NCBI RefSeq assembly: GCF_004564235.1
Contig: NZ_SOMN01000044.1
Location: 1 to 39,128, forward strand
Direction: 5' to 3'
Length of the DNA stretch: 39,128 bases
From: Cohnella luojiensis
Lineage (GTDB): Bacteria > Bacillota > Bacilli > Paenibacillales > Paenibacillaceae
The notes below the pieces were generated by a model. That model was not told the origin of the DNA and searched no databases. It saw only the letters and a list, made by a program, of their open reading frames with translations. The position numbers were made by a program, and so were the translations under genes. This document shows, piece by piece, positions 24,876-33,470 of this stretch (positions within the stretch are counted from its first letter, which is position 1; the number at the start of each line of letters is the position of its first letter).

Positions 24876-25524
24876 ATCCAAGATCACCATATTGTCAAAA
24901 CCAACTTCAATAAGATCTGAGTCCTATAGAACATTAAGAATTAACATCGAGTTTTTGGCAGTCGACCGCGAAATGAAAACGATAGTAGTTACCTCATCCA
25001 TGCGGGGGGAGGGCAAAACGGCAACCACTCTAAACTTAGCGATTGCCTATGCGCAGGCTGGAAAGAAAGTATTGCTAATCGATGCGGATTTGCGGAAACC
25101 AGGGGTTCATTTGATGTTTGAGGGTGATAATAGCTGCGGACTAACTAATTTTCTTGCCAACCAAAGCACGGTAAGCGAAGCAATACAAAATACGGATATA
25201 CCCAACTTGTTTATCATTACCTCGGGGCCAATACCGCCAAACCCTTCAGAATTGCTTAACTCGCAGCGAATAGATACTCTCTTGGATGAAATCAAGTCAG
25301 ATTATGATGTTGTCATCATTGATACGCCCCCCATTCTGGGATTTATAGAAGCAAAAATGCTAGCAGCCAAATCAAGCGGAGTACTGCTTGTACTTGAACA
25401 CGGGATGGTAAAAAGGACGGTTGCAAAAAGGGTTAAAGACGAGTTATCGAGTGTGAAGGCTAATTTGCTTGGAATTGTCATGAACAAAATGAATAAAAAA
25501 GGGATGGCTATATATCATCGATAA
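24835..25524 (+). CDS. Bacterial tyrosine kinase of the CpsD/EpsB/CapB type
   Basis: A 229-residue BY-kinase with Walker A SSMRGEGKTATT (residues 54-65), Walker A' LLIDADLRKPG (80-90) and Walker B VVIIDTPP (159-166). Such kinases autophosphorylate a C-terminal tyrosine cluster and control polymer length and export. Here the tail is short and ends KGMAIYHR, with a single Tyr227, so the usual cluster is missing or reduced. GTG 24835 gives this length; TTG 24844 is an alternative with better spacing from AGGTGA. No cognate phosphatase gene is in the locus. Confidence 0.92.
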   Translation: MKSLSHPTLLSAGKSKITILSKPTSIRSESYRTLRINIEFLAVDREMKTIVVTSSMRGEGKTATTLNLAIAYAQAGKKVLLIDADLRKPGVHLMFEGDNSCGLTNFLANQSTVSEAIQNTDIPNLFIITSGPIPPNPSELLNSQRIDTLLDEIKSDYDVVIIDTPPILGFIEAKMLAAKSSGVLLVLEHGMVKRTVAKRVKDELSSVKANLLGIVMNKMNKKGMAIYHR

Positions 25525-25569
25525 TGCCATTGCTAAAACACCAATATAGTTTTTAGGTAATGTCTACTA

Positions 25570-25690
25570 ACCTTTATCCTCGTAGGCACTCGGCTATGTT
25601 GTGGGCTGTAATGCCTTAGACGTGGATCGTCAAGGGTGTAGCGTGAGGAGGGGTTAAATGCCCTAACCATTTATGGTTTAAGATCCAAGG
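25570..25690 (+). ncRNA. Structured leader RNA, probable EAR (eps-associated) processive antitermination element
   Basis: The 176-base gap between the kinase and gtaB has no ORF but is rich in helices: an outer CCTC/GAGG (25578-25581 with 25645-25648), AGGCA/TGCCT (25584-25588 with 25612-25616), GACG/CGTC (25619-25622 with 25628-25631), GGTTA/TAACC (25652-25656 with 25664-25668) and an overlapping AACCAT/ATGGTT that could be an alternative fold. GGCTA at 25592 can pair with TAGC near 25639, a possible pseudoknot. From established knowledge, the EAR element of Bacillales lies between the second and third genes of eps operons, the same place as here. Identity is inferred from position and structure, not from a covariance search. 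Confidence 0.65.
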
Positions 25691-25700
25691 AGGGTACGAG

Positions 25701-26591
25701 ATGAATAAGGTACGAAAAGCGATCATTCCAGCGGCTGGGTTGGGGACGAGATTTCTTCCCGCTACCAAAGCGATGCCAAAAGAAATGCTTCCGATTATAG
25801 ATAAGCCAACGATTCAATACATCGTAGAAGAAGCCATCAAGTCAGGTATTGAAGACATTATTATTGTGACGGGTAAGGGAAAGCGAGCGATCGAGGACCA
25901 TTTCGACCATGCATTTGAGCTGGAGAACAATTTAATGGAAAAAGGTAAGCTGGAGCTGTTAGAGGAAGTAAGGAGATCCTCGAAGGTTGAAATTCACTAT
26001 ATTCGGCAGAAGGAACCGAAAGGATTGGGCCATGCGGTTTGGTGCGCAAGGAGGTTTATCGGGAATGAACCTTTCGCTGTCTTGTTGGGTGATGATATTG
26101 TTGAGTCGCAAGAGCCTTGCTTAAAACAACTAATGAAACAGTATGAACTAACGGGCTCGTCCGTAATTGGTGTTCAGCCTGTTGCCGATAACGAAACACA
26201 TCGGTACGGAATCATCGATCCAATGGCTAGAGAAGGAAGATTATATCAGGTGAAGAACTTTGTAGAGAAACCTTCATCAGGTAATGCACCATCCAATTTG
26301 GCTATTATGGGGCGGTATATCTTAACTCCTGGAATCTTTCATTTTCTTGAACAACAAGAGCTCGGAGCTGGTGGGGAAATCCAGCTGACCGATGCCATAC
26401 AACGACTCAATCAGATCCAGAACGTTTTTGCGTACCATTTTCAAGGAATTCGTTACGATGTAGGGGATAAGCTGGGTTTTATTCTCACAACCCTAGACTA
26501 TGCATTAAGGAATGATGAATTTCGTATTCCTCTATTAAAGGTTATGGAAGAGATACTATTAAAAGAACAAGTTCAGGAAGTAATTGGTTAG
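25701..26591 (+). CDS. gtaB: UTP-glucose-1-phosphate uridylyltransferase
   Basis: Makes UDP-glucose from UTP and glucose-1-phosphate, the precursor for the downstream UDP-glucose dehydrogenase. The 296-residue product shows the family signature [21 protein letters not shown] at residues 9-29 and later [21 protein letters not shown] and GEIQLTDAI. Length is typical. RBS AAGGAGG before ATG 25701. It is likely a capsule-dedicated copy, since housekeeping gtaB normally lies elsewhere. Confidence 0.96.
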   Translation: MNKVRKAIIPAAGLGTRFLPATKAMPKEMLPIIDKPTIQYIVEEAIKSGIEDIIIVTGKGKRAIEDHFDHAFELENNLMEKGKLELLEEVRRSSKVEIHYIRQKEPKGLGHAVWCARRFIGNEPFAVLLGDDIVESQEPCLKQLMKQYELTGSSVIGVQPVADNETHRYGIIDPMAREGRLYQVKNFVEKPSSGNAPSNLAIMGRYILTPGIFHFLEQQELGAGGEIQLTDAIQRLNQIQNVFAYHFQGIRYDVGDKLGFILTTLDYALRNDEFRIPLLKVMEEILLKEQVQEVIG

Positions 26592-26606
26592 AAGGAGTAG
26601 AGACAA

Positions 26607-27299
26607 ATGCCTCATTATACCAATGATTTGGAGGTTATAGAGTCAAGCCTCTATAACACTAATAAGTTAATATTACATAAAACCTCAGATCAAAGAATGT
26701 ATATAATAGTAAAAAGAATAGTGGATATCCTCATTTCTGCTGGGGGTATCCTTCTTTATTTACCTGTATTTATTGTAATTGCGATATTAATCAAATTGGA
26801 AGATACGAAGGGGACGATTTTCTTCAAGCAAGTTCGAGTCGGAAAAAATGGGAAGCCTTTTAATATATATAAAATTCGCTCAATGGTTCCCAATGCTGAG
26901 GAATTGCTACCTGAGCTAGCAGAGAAAAATGAGGTCAAAGGAGCGATGTTTAAGATTAAAGACGATCCCAGAGTAACGAGACTGGGAAAGTTTATTCGAA
27001 AAACAAGTATCGATGAATTTCCTCAGTTGTGGAATGTATTGAAGGGCGATATGAGCTTGGTTGGTCCTCGACCATCCTTACCAAGGGAAGTTGAACAATA
27101 TAGTTTATATGATAGCCAAAGATTAGTTGTAACCCCTGGCTGCACGGGTCTGTGGCAAGTAAGCGGTAGAAATGAACTTCACTTTAAGGACATGGTTGAA
27201 CTCGATTTATATTATATCCAGCGCCGGAATTTATTTTTTGATATCAAATTAATATTAAAAACATTCCGAGTCATTCTTTTCCCGAAAGATACCTATTAA
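26607..27299 (+). CDS. Priming sugar-1-phosphate transferase (undecaprenyl-phosphate, short WcaJ/EpsL type)
   Basis: Starts the repeat unit by moving a sugar-1-phosphate onto undecaprenyl phosphate at the inner membrane face. The 230-residue product is the short form: one N-terminal membrane hairpin (about residues 40-62), then FFKQVRVGKNGKPFNIYKIRSM, LGKFIRKTSIDEFPQLWNVL, GDMSLVGPRPSLP and PGCTGLWQVSGRN. These contain the catalytic Asp-Glu and PRP motifs. Which sugar is used cannot be told from sequence. Confidence 0.94.
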   Translation: MPHYTNDLEVIESSLYNTNKLILHKTSDQRMYIIVKRIVDILISAGGILLYLPVFIVIAILIKLEDTKGTIFFKQVRVGKNGKPFNIYKIRSMVPNAEELLPELAEKNEVKGAMFKIKDDPRVTRLGKFIRKTSIDEFPQLWNVLKGDMSLVGPRPSLPREVEQYSLYDSQRLVVTPGCTGLWQVSGRNELHFKDMVELDLYYIQRRNLFFDIKLILKTFRVILFPKDTY

Positions 27300-27325
27300 A
27301 AAACTATTATACGAGGAGATTGTTT

Positions 27326-28714
27326 ATGAAAGTTGCTGTCGTAGGTACCGGATATGTAGGATTAGCTACCGGGATATCATTGGCTTATCTTGGTCATAAG
27401 GTTACCTGCATTGACATCGCTGTTGATAAAATCGAATCGCTAAGGCAAGGAAAACTTCCGATTTTTGAACCGGGATTAGAAGAACTATTCCTCAAAGCAA
27501 AGCAGAATTTACACTTTACGACCTCCTTTACACAAGGACTAGAACAATCGAATGTTATTTTTCTAGCTGTGGGAACACCGGCCAATTCGGATGGATCGTC
27601 TAATCTTACCTACTTGTTCTCAGCGGTGGATGAAACAATCGCATATCTTAGTTACCACAAATGGCCAACAGTATTAGTTAATAAAAGCACAGCCCCTGTA
27701 GGAACGTCGGATCTCATCGTAGAGCGAGTTGAAGCAGCATGTATACAGCATGTTGTAACTGTCGCATCTAATCCGGAATTTCTGAGTCAAGGCAAAGTGG
27801 TAAACGATACCTTATACCCGGAACGAATCGTTATAGGTGGAGATGACAGAGCGATACGTGTTCTACAGGAATTATACTCACCTATTATTTCTCAATCCTT
27901 TGCTTCTCCTGAGCAGACTCCTCGTCCCAAGCATTTAAAAGGTGTACCAATTATTAGCGTGGATACGAGGAGTGCTGAACTTGCCAAATATGCAGCTAAT
28001 GCATTCCTTGCCATGAAGATCAGCTTTATTAATGAAATTGCGAATTTATGTGATCTGGTTGGGGCGGATGTGACGAAGGTTGCAGCAGTTATAGGTAAAG
28101 ATTCCCGAATAGGTTCATCTTTTCTCCAAGCCGGTATCGGCTATGGCGGAAGCTGTTTTCCCAAGGATACACTAGCGTTGCAATTTATTTCAAATACAAT
28201 CGGTTATGATTTCAAGCTGCTCTCTTCGGTTATTTCAGTAAATAATAGTCAGAAATTCATAATTATCGAGAAGCTCCGAGAGGAATTAGGGCCGTTATAT
28301 GGGAAGAAAATAGCCGTTTTAGGGCTTACCTTCAAGCCTGGAACGGATGACATAAGGGAAGCGCCGAGCATTCCCATTATCCATTCTTTGCTATCCGGGG
28401 GGGCTGAGGTATACGTCCATGACCCGGTAGCTTTGGATAAGGCAAGGGCTTCACTGCCGTCGACAGTACATTTCATGAATCAATTATCGGATGCTTTAAT
28501 AGATGCGGATGGCGCTCTCCTCATCACGGAGTGGCCTGAGTATTTAGAAATAGATGCTGAGTATTTAAGTTCAGTTATGCGCCGTCCTTTATTTATCGAC
28601 GGTCGTAACGCAATGGATACAAGTTCTTGGAGAGGAATAATTGAATATAGAGGGGTCGGCATAAGCAATAATGAGAATAAGCGTATTAATTCCAACGTAT
28701 TGCAGAGTAAATGA
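27326..28714 (+). CDS. ugd: UDP-glucose 6-dehydrogenase
   Basis: Oxidises UDP-glucose to UDP-glucuronate with NAD+, so the polymer probably contains uronic acid. The 462-residue product has the N-terminal Rossmann motif VAVVGTGYVGLATG, STAPVGTSD, NPEFLSQGKVVNDTLYPERIV, the catalytic Cys in GYGGSCFPKDTLAL, and LGLTFKPGTDDIREAPS in the C-terminal domain. ATG 27326 is chosen over a TTG two codons upstream because GAGGAG lies about nine bases before it. The next gene begins 44 bases before its end. Confidence 0.95.
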   Translation: MKVAVVGTGYVGLATGISLAYLGHKVTCIDIAVDKIESLRQGKLPIFEPGLEELFLKAKQNLHFTTSFTQGLEQSNVIFLAVGTPANSDGSSNLTYLFSAVDETIAYLSYHKWPTVLVNKSTAPVGTSDLIVERVEAACIQHVVTVASNPEFLSQGKVVNDTLYPERIVIGGDDRAIRVLQELYSPIISQSFASPEQTPRPKHLKGVPIISVDTRSAELAKYAANAFLAMKISFINEIANLCDLVGADVTKVAAVIGKDSRIGSSFLQAGIGYGGSCFPKDTLALQFISNTIGYDFKLLSSVISVNNSQKFIIIEKLREELGPLYGKKIAVLGLTFKPGTDDIREAPSIPIIHSLLSGGAEVYVHDPVALDKARASLPSTVHFMNQLSDALIDADGALLITEWPEYLEIDAEYLSSVMRRPLFIDGRNAMDTSSWRGIIEYRGVGISNNENKRINSNVLQSK

Positions 28715-29615
28715 TTTAACTCGATGCTTGGAAGCTATATTTTCGCAGACTGTAAAACCGCATGAAATTATCTTAGTCGTTAGAGAAGATGATACCGAAA
28801 CCTTGCAATATATAGGATGTTTAACTTCTTTAGACGTTATTAAAGTCGTTAAGATTGATATCCCCGGTGTTGTTCAAGCCATGAACAAGGGTTTATGTGA
28901 AGTGTCAGGTGAAGTTGTCGCGATCACAGATGATGATTCCGAACCTTTTCCTCAGTGGCTGGAACGAATTGAGAATGTTTTTGAAATGAATAAGATGGCT
29001 GGCGGAGTTGGTGGTCGTGATTGGATTCACCAAGGTGGTATCATCTTGGATGGTAAGGTTGCTTCAGTTGGGAAAATTCAGTGGTTCGGTAGGAGAATAG
29101 GTAATCACCATCTTAGAGTAGGATCGGCAAGAGAAGTCGACTTCTTGAAAGGGGTTAATTGTGCTTACCGCACCGATCCATTAAAGAAAATAGGCTTTGA
29201 TCATCGCTTGCTGGGTAAAGGAGCGCAGGTTCATTGGGAATTAAGCGTGGGCCTAACGTTTAAGAGAATGGGATGGAAATTAATTTATGATCCCATAATT
29301 GGGGTCGGCCATTATCCTTCTCAACGTTTCGATGAGGATAAGCGGAATGAATTTAACCCTGCTGCAGTAAGAAATGAAATCCATAATGAAACATTAATTG
29401 TTTGGGAGCACTTCTCTGTCGTAAGAAAGATTTTATTTTTGATCTGGGCTTCATTAGTCGGTTCAACAAGTTCACCGGGTCTTCTGCAATTATTTCGAGG
29501 GTTGGTAAAGGGCGAAAAAAAGATAATAGCCAGATATTATGCAACGATAACGGGTCGTTATTTGGGGATAATAGCTTGGAAAAGATCTGAACGAATAGGG
29601 GATGTGAAGCAATGA
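28671..29615 (+). CDS. Family 2 glycosyltransferase
   Basis: The 314-residue GT-A protein begins MRISVLIPTYCRVNDLTRCLEAIF and has the DxD-like metal motif ITDDDSEPFPQW near residue 85-95. A GRDWIHQGG and FLKGVNCAYR stretch follow. It adds one sugar of the repeat unit. Its start lies within the last 44 bases of the UDP-glucose dehydrogenase gene, a long overlap for this locus; the frame's own ATG is at the very beginning of the conserved sequence, so a later start is unlikely. Confidence 0.9.
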   Translation: MRISVLIPTYCRVNDLTRCLEAIFSQTVKPHEIILVVREDDTETLQYIGCLTSLDVIKVVKIDIPGVVQAMNKGLCEVSGEVVAITDDDSEPFPQWLERIENVFEMNKMAGGVGGRDWIHQGGIILDGKVASVGKIQWFGRRIGNHHLRVGSAREVDFLKGVNCAYRTDPLKKIGFDHRLLGKGAQVHWELSVGLTFKRMGWKLIYDPIIGVGHYPSQRFDEDKRNEFNPAAVRNEIHNETLIVWEHFSVVRKILFLIWASLVGSTSSPGLLQLFRGLVKGEKKIIARYYATITGRYLGIIAWKRSERIGDVKQ

Positions 29616-30733
29616 GAGTCGGCATTGTCATGCCGCTGGCGGATTTGCGCGGTGGAGCTGAACTGATGATGCTTCATCTTCTGCGTGCAAATAAGCAATT
29701 AACGAATATAGAATATACGCTAGTATTTTTTGAGAATGGCCCTTTGGTGAAAGAGGCAGAAAAGTTAGGTTACTCCGTTAACATTTATCATACCGGAAAG
29801 CTTAGACAATTCGGCCGATATGTATCAACAGTATTTAGTTTGTTTCAATGGATGAAAAGAGAAAATATCGACATTGTGATGTCTTGGATGAGCAAGGCAC
29901 ACCTATATGCAGGCCCTGCGGCATGGCTGGCAAGGATTGACGCGATTTGGTTCCAGCACGGGACTCCTGATATGGATTTCTTAGAAAAATGTCTGAAGTA
30001 TATACCTGCTAAAGCTGTACTATGCCCATCACAAGCAGCGAAGGAATCGCAAAGCAGAAATAACCCGAAGTTGAGGACAATTGTCATCTATCCAGCTGTT
30101 GATTTAAGAGAATATGATCCCTCTGCTCTTCCTCCAAGTAAAGAGGTCAGGAAGACACTAGGTTTACCGGTTAAAAGCCGCATTGTGGGTATAGTAGCAA
30201 GACTTCAAAGATGGAAAGGAATACATATCTTTGTAGAAGCGGCTGCACTAGTCGCGAAAGACCATCCTGACATACATTTTGTAATCGTTGGAGGCAATCA
30301 TCGATCTGAACCGGATTATCCGGACGAATTGGCAAGTCAAGCATTATCGTTGGGAATCGCTAACAAGATCTATTTCGCAGGGCATCAGGCTAATGTATCG
30401 AGCTGGATCCATTCAGTCGATATTCTTGTTCACTGCACGGTAGGTATTGAGCCATTTGGTATGGTTATTATTGAAGGAATGGCGTTAGGAAAAGCGGTTA
30501 TTGCTGCGAAGGCAGGGGGGCCGCTGGAGATTGTGACGCATAGCGAGAATGGACTGTTAGTTCCGCCCAATGATGCTGCTGAACTATCAATGGCAATACT
30601 AAAGTTAATCGAAGAACCCGAGTATTACACTGAGTTATGCAGTGCGGGCCTGAACCGAGCAAAGGCTTTCAGTACAGAACGTCTGTCAAATGATATGGCG
30701 GAGTTTTTAGAATCATTGCGGATAGGAGCCTGA
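29612..30733 (+). CDS. Family 4 glycosyltransferase
   Basis: A 373-residue GT-B enzyme: MRVGIVMPLADLRGGAELMM at the N-terminus, the sugar-nucleotide domain with GIVARLQRWKGIHIFVEAAAL, and the C-terminal EPFGMVIIEGMALGKAVIAAKAGGP, i.e. the retaining-type E-x7-E motif. It overlaps the previous gene by four bases. Acceptor and donor are unknown. Confidence 0.93.
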   Translation: MRVGIVMPLADLRGGAELMMLHLLRANKQLTNIEYTLVFFENGPLVKEAEKLGYSVNIYHTGKLRQFGRYVSTVFSLFQWMKRENIDIVMSWMSKAHLYAGPAAWLARIDAIWFQHGTPDMDFLEKCLKYIPAKAVLCPSQAAKESQSRNNPKLRTIVIYPAVDLREYDPSALPPSKEVRKTLGLPVKSRIVGIVARLQRWKGIHIFVEAAALVAKDHPDIHFVIVGGNHRSEPDYPDELASQALSLGIANKIYFAGHQANVSSWIHSVDILVHCTVGIEPFGMVIIEGMALGKAVIAAKAGGPLEIVTHSENGLLVPPNDAAELSMAILKLIEEPEYYTELCSAGLNRAKAFSTERLSNDMAEFLESLRIGA

Positions 30734-30735
30734 AC

Positions 30736-32157
30736 TTGAATATTCTCGTTCGAAAGATTCAAGATAATAGACTAATTAAAACTTTAGGTATTATTATTCT
30801 CGTTATCCTAATGGGATATTTCCTAGGCAAAGCGGCTCTTGATCCAGGCAAAGCCCGACTTTTAATTGCATCTTCATTTATTTTCATATTAATTGTATTT
30901 AGTATACGGAAGCCCGCATTAGCCTTGTACCTGCTTATCCTGTATTTGCCATTCTTAGGACTTTTTCGCCGAGCGTTAATTCCGGTAGCAGGCTGGAATA
31001 CGTTAGATCCTCTTGTTATTGTTGGGCCTGCTGTCGTTCTGATTCTGGTATTCAAATGGTTTTATGATAAGTCTATTCACCGAGAAATCATCGCTGATGA
31101 TACGCGGTTATTTCAACTCATTCGCTGGATGCTGCTGATCGACTGTATTCAAATATTCAACCCCATTCAAGGGAGCTTATTTACAGGGATTGCGGGGATT
31201 ATTTTTTATATTGTTCCTATTGGTTATATGATTTTAGGTCGGGAATATATCGACGAGAAAAAAATTAAAATGATCTTCGCCACCGTGTTTTTTATTGGTG
31301 TTATAGTTGCACTTTACGGATTTAAACAATATTTTTATGGCTATTATCCATTTGAAGATATGTGGGTTGAACTATCGGGATATACGGCTCTAAAAGTGTA
31401 TGGTGTCATGAGACCGATATCAACATTTACAAGCGCATCAGAATATGCACATTACCTAGGAATAGCCATTGTTATTGCCTGGGCATATATACTTCGTAGC
31501 GGAATTGTTGCCAAAATATTCGGAATAGTCGGACTACTATTATTGTATTCGGCTTTATTCACCGAATCCGCTCGTGGTGCTATAGTCACTGCAACTTTGG
31601 CTCTGGTAATTATCTCCATCGTAAATTCCAAAAAGCTGTCTAACAAAATACTGGTATCTCTTATTGCATGCGGGGTTATGACAGGCATGTTCTTTGCCAT
31701 GTCAAAGTTAAACACAGAAAATGATTTAATCTATCATTCTGTCGTAGGATTAACAGACCCGATGGGCGAGGAATCAACAACTCTTGGTCATTATAATTTG
31801 ATGATTGACGGTTTTTTAAAAGGATTCACCAATCCGCTTGGACACGGGCTGGGAAGCACCACAATTGCAGCAGGTAAATTTAGCGGATCAGCAGTGAGCT
31901 CTGAAGTGGATTTAAGCAATAAGTTTCTCGCCACCGGTATTGTGGGCGGCATTCTATATCTAATCATAATGATTAAAATTCTTTTCATTGCTTTCAAGCA
32001 AGCTAATTCCAGCATTGTCCATTTAGTGATACTGGGAGTACTCTTCTCTCAAGCAGGCCAGTGGTTAAACGGCGGGCACTATTCTGTCGTGGGCCTCATC
32101 TGGATCATGATTGGTTATCTTGATAAAAATTCTACAAAGAAAGAGGTATACCTGTGA
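30736..32157 (+). CDS. O-antigen ligase/polymerase-like membrane protein (Wzy)
   Basis: A 473-residue integral membrane protein with about twelve predicted helices and one long outside loop after residue 330, the pattern of O-antigen ligases and Wzy polymerases that join repeat units outside the membrane. It contains FTSASEYAHYLGIA and ALFTESARGAIVT, typical of the family. The start is a TTG three bases after the previous stop. It overlaps the next gene by four bases. Confidence 0.88.
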   Translation: MNILVRKIQDNRLIKTLGIIILVILMGYFLGKAALDPGKARLLIASSFIFILIVFSIRKPALALYLLILYLPFLGLFRRALIPVAGWNTLDPLVIVGPAVVLILVFKWFYDKSIHREIIADDTRLFQLIRWMLLIDCIQIFNPIQGSLFTGIAGIIFYIVPIGYMILGREYIDEKKIKMIFATVFFIGVIVALYGFKQYFYGYYPFEDMWVELSGYTALKVYGVMRPISTFTSASEYAHYLGIAIVIAWAYILRSGIVAKIFGIVGLLLLYSALFTESARGAIVTATLALVIISIVNSKKLSNKILVSLIACGVMTGMFFAMSKLNTENDLIYHSVVGLTDPMGEESTTLGHYNLMIDGFLKGFTNPLGHGLGSTTIAAGKFSGSAVSSEVDLSNKFLATGIVGGILYLIIMIKILFIAFKQANSSIVHLVILGVLFSQAGQWLNGGHYSVVGLIWIMIGYLDKNSTKKEVYL

Positions 32158-33452
32158 GAATAGCTTGGATTGGCCCCATGCCGAACAATGATGGCGGAGC
32201 TACTGGTGTTGGTAGGCAGATTCTACAGGAGATATCTAGACAGGGAGTTGAAGTCGATTGCTTTTTTCCAGGAAAAGAGTCGGCTCTGCCAGAGGTTCTA
32301 GTAGGTGAGAGAAATTTAAGGATTTATTGCCAGCCCTCTTCATGGCAGTGGAATCGCTGGTACAGCCGTAATAATTTTTTGGCATTTATTACAGGTCAAA
32401 TCGCTAATTTGTGTTGTGAATTGAAGCTTGCCAAATCCTTGGTTAACCAGCACAAAATCAAACCTTATGATTTGGTATATCAATTTTCCCATATTGAACT
32501 CCATGCTTTGAAACGATATAAGAAGCAATTACCTCCGATTGTTCTTCATCCTAGTGTTCATGCCGCAGGGGAGCTCAAGTGGCATCGAAAGGAGGCTTAT
32601 CTTTCCAGATTATCGGAACCATTTTTTAAGCGTTTGTTAGTACGACTTTTATTAATGGCACGCGCATTCGTGCAGAAACGACATGTTAGAAAAGTAGACT
32701 ATGTGCTCAGTCTTAGTCATAATTTTGCCGAAGAGGTTAGTAGTGATTATCATCTTCAACCGAGCAAAGCGGCGTATATTGTACCCAATTCGATCGATAT
32801 CGAAAGATATTCTCCAAAACCTGGTGTGGCCAAATATGGTGCAGATCATCGTATTACTTTTTTATTTGTTTCCCGGATCGCTGTCCGAAAAGGAGTTGAG
32901 ATGATGGTTGAACTTTCACACCGTTTAAGTGATATATCCAATAATGTTCGCATTCTCATTGTCGGTAATCATTCTTTATGGTCGGACTATCGAGGGCTCT
33001 TAAGCCAATTGAATACTGATGTAGCAACCTATGTGGGTCAACTTTCAGGCGGGGAAATGGACAATCTCTACAATTCTGTTGATGCACTTATTCAACCGAG
33101 CCATTATGAGCCATTTGGTCTAACCGTGGGGGAAGCATTAGCCTGTGGTCTCCCTGTCATTGCCAGCGATAAAGTTGGTGCTGCTGAAAAAGTAAACAGG
33201 ATCTGTTGTCGGGTTTTCCCAGCAGGGGATATAGAAGCGTTAGAATGCAGTGTGCGTTCTCTCTTGGAAGATCTTTGCTCACCAAATCGGACGGAAATCA
33301 CCGAATTAGCACGATCAGAGGCTATACGGCTATTTTCTAACGAAGTTATCGTTTCAGAGCTAGTATCTATTTTGAATGAGATTATAGATGCTCGGAAGAA
33401 TAGTAAACAGCCAGAAAAAACAATCTCCAAACCTAATATGGCAGTTAATTGA
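32154..33452 (+). CDS. Family 4 glycosyltransferase
   Basis: A 432-residue GT-B enzyme. N-terminal IAWIGPMPNNDGGATGVGRQ, then YIVPNSIDIERYSP, FLFVSRIAVRKGVEMMVEL and the C-terminal PSHYEPFGLTVGEALACGLPVIASDKVG. The N-terminal domain is longer than in the 29612 gene (a basic insert around residues 125-180). The start is GTG 32154, overlapping the polymerase stop by four bases. Confidence 0.92.
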   Translation: MRIAWIGPMPNNDGGATGVGRQILQEISRQGVEVDCFFPGKESALPEVLVGERNLRIYCQPSSWQWNRWYSRNNFLAFITGQIANLCCELKLAKSLVNQHKIKPYDLVYQFSHIELHALKRYKKQLPPIVLHPSVHAAGELKWHRKEAYLSRLSEPFFKRLLVRLLLMARAFVQKRHVRKVDYVLSLSHNFAEEVSSDYHLQPSKAAYIVPNSIDIERYSPKPGVAKYGADHRITFLFVSRIAVRKGVEMMVELSHRLSDISNNVRILIVGNHSLWSDYRGLLSQLNTDVATYVGQLSGGEMDNLYNSVDALIQPSHYEPFGLTVGEALACGLPVIASDKVGAAEKVNRICCRVFPAGDIEALECSVRSLLEDLCSPNRTEITELARSEAIRLFSNEVIVSELVSILNEIIDARKNSKQPEKTISKPNMAVN

Positions 33453-33470
33453 TACATCCTGGGGGATACA

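Noticed and set aside
25570..25690. c-di-GMP riboswitch in front of gtaB
   Set aside because: The GEMM core and its tetraloop-receptor pattern are not visible; location and helices fit the EAR element better.
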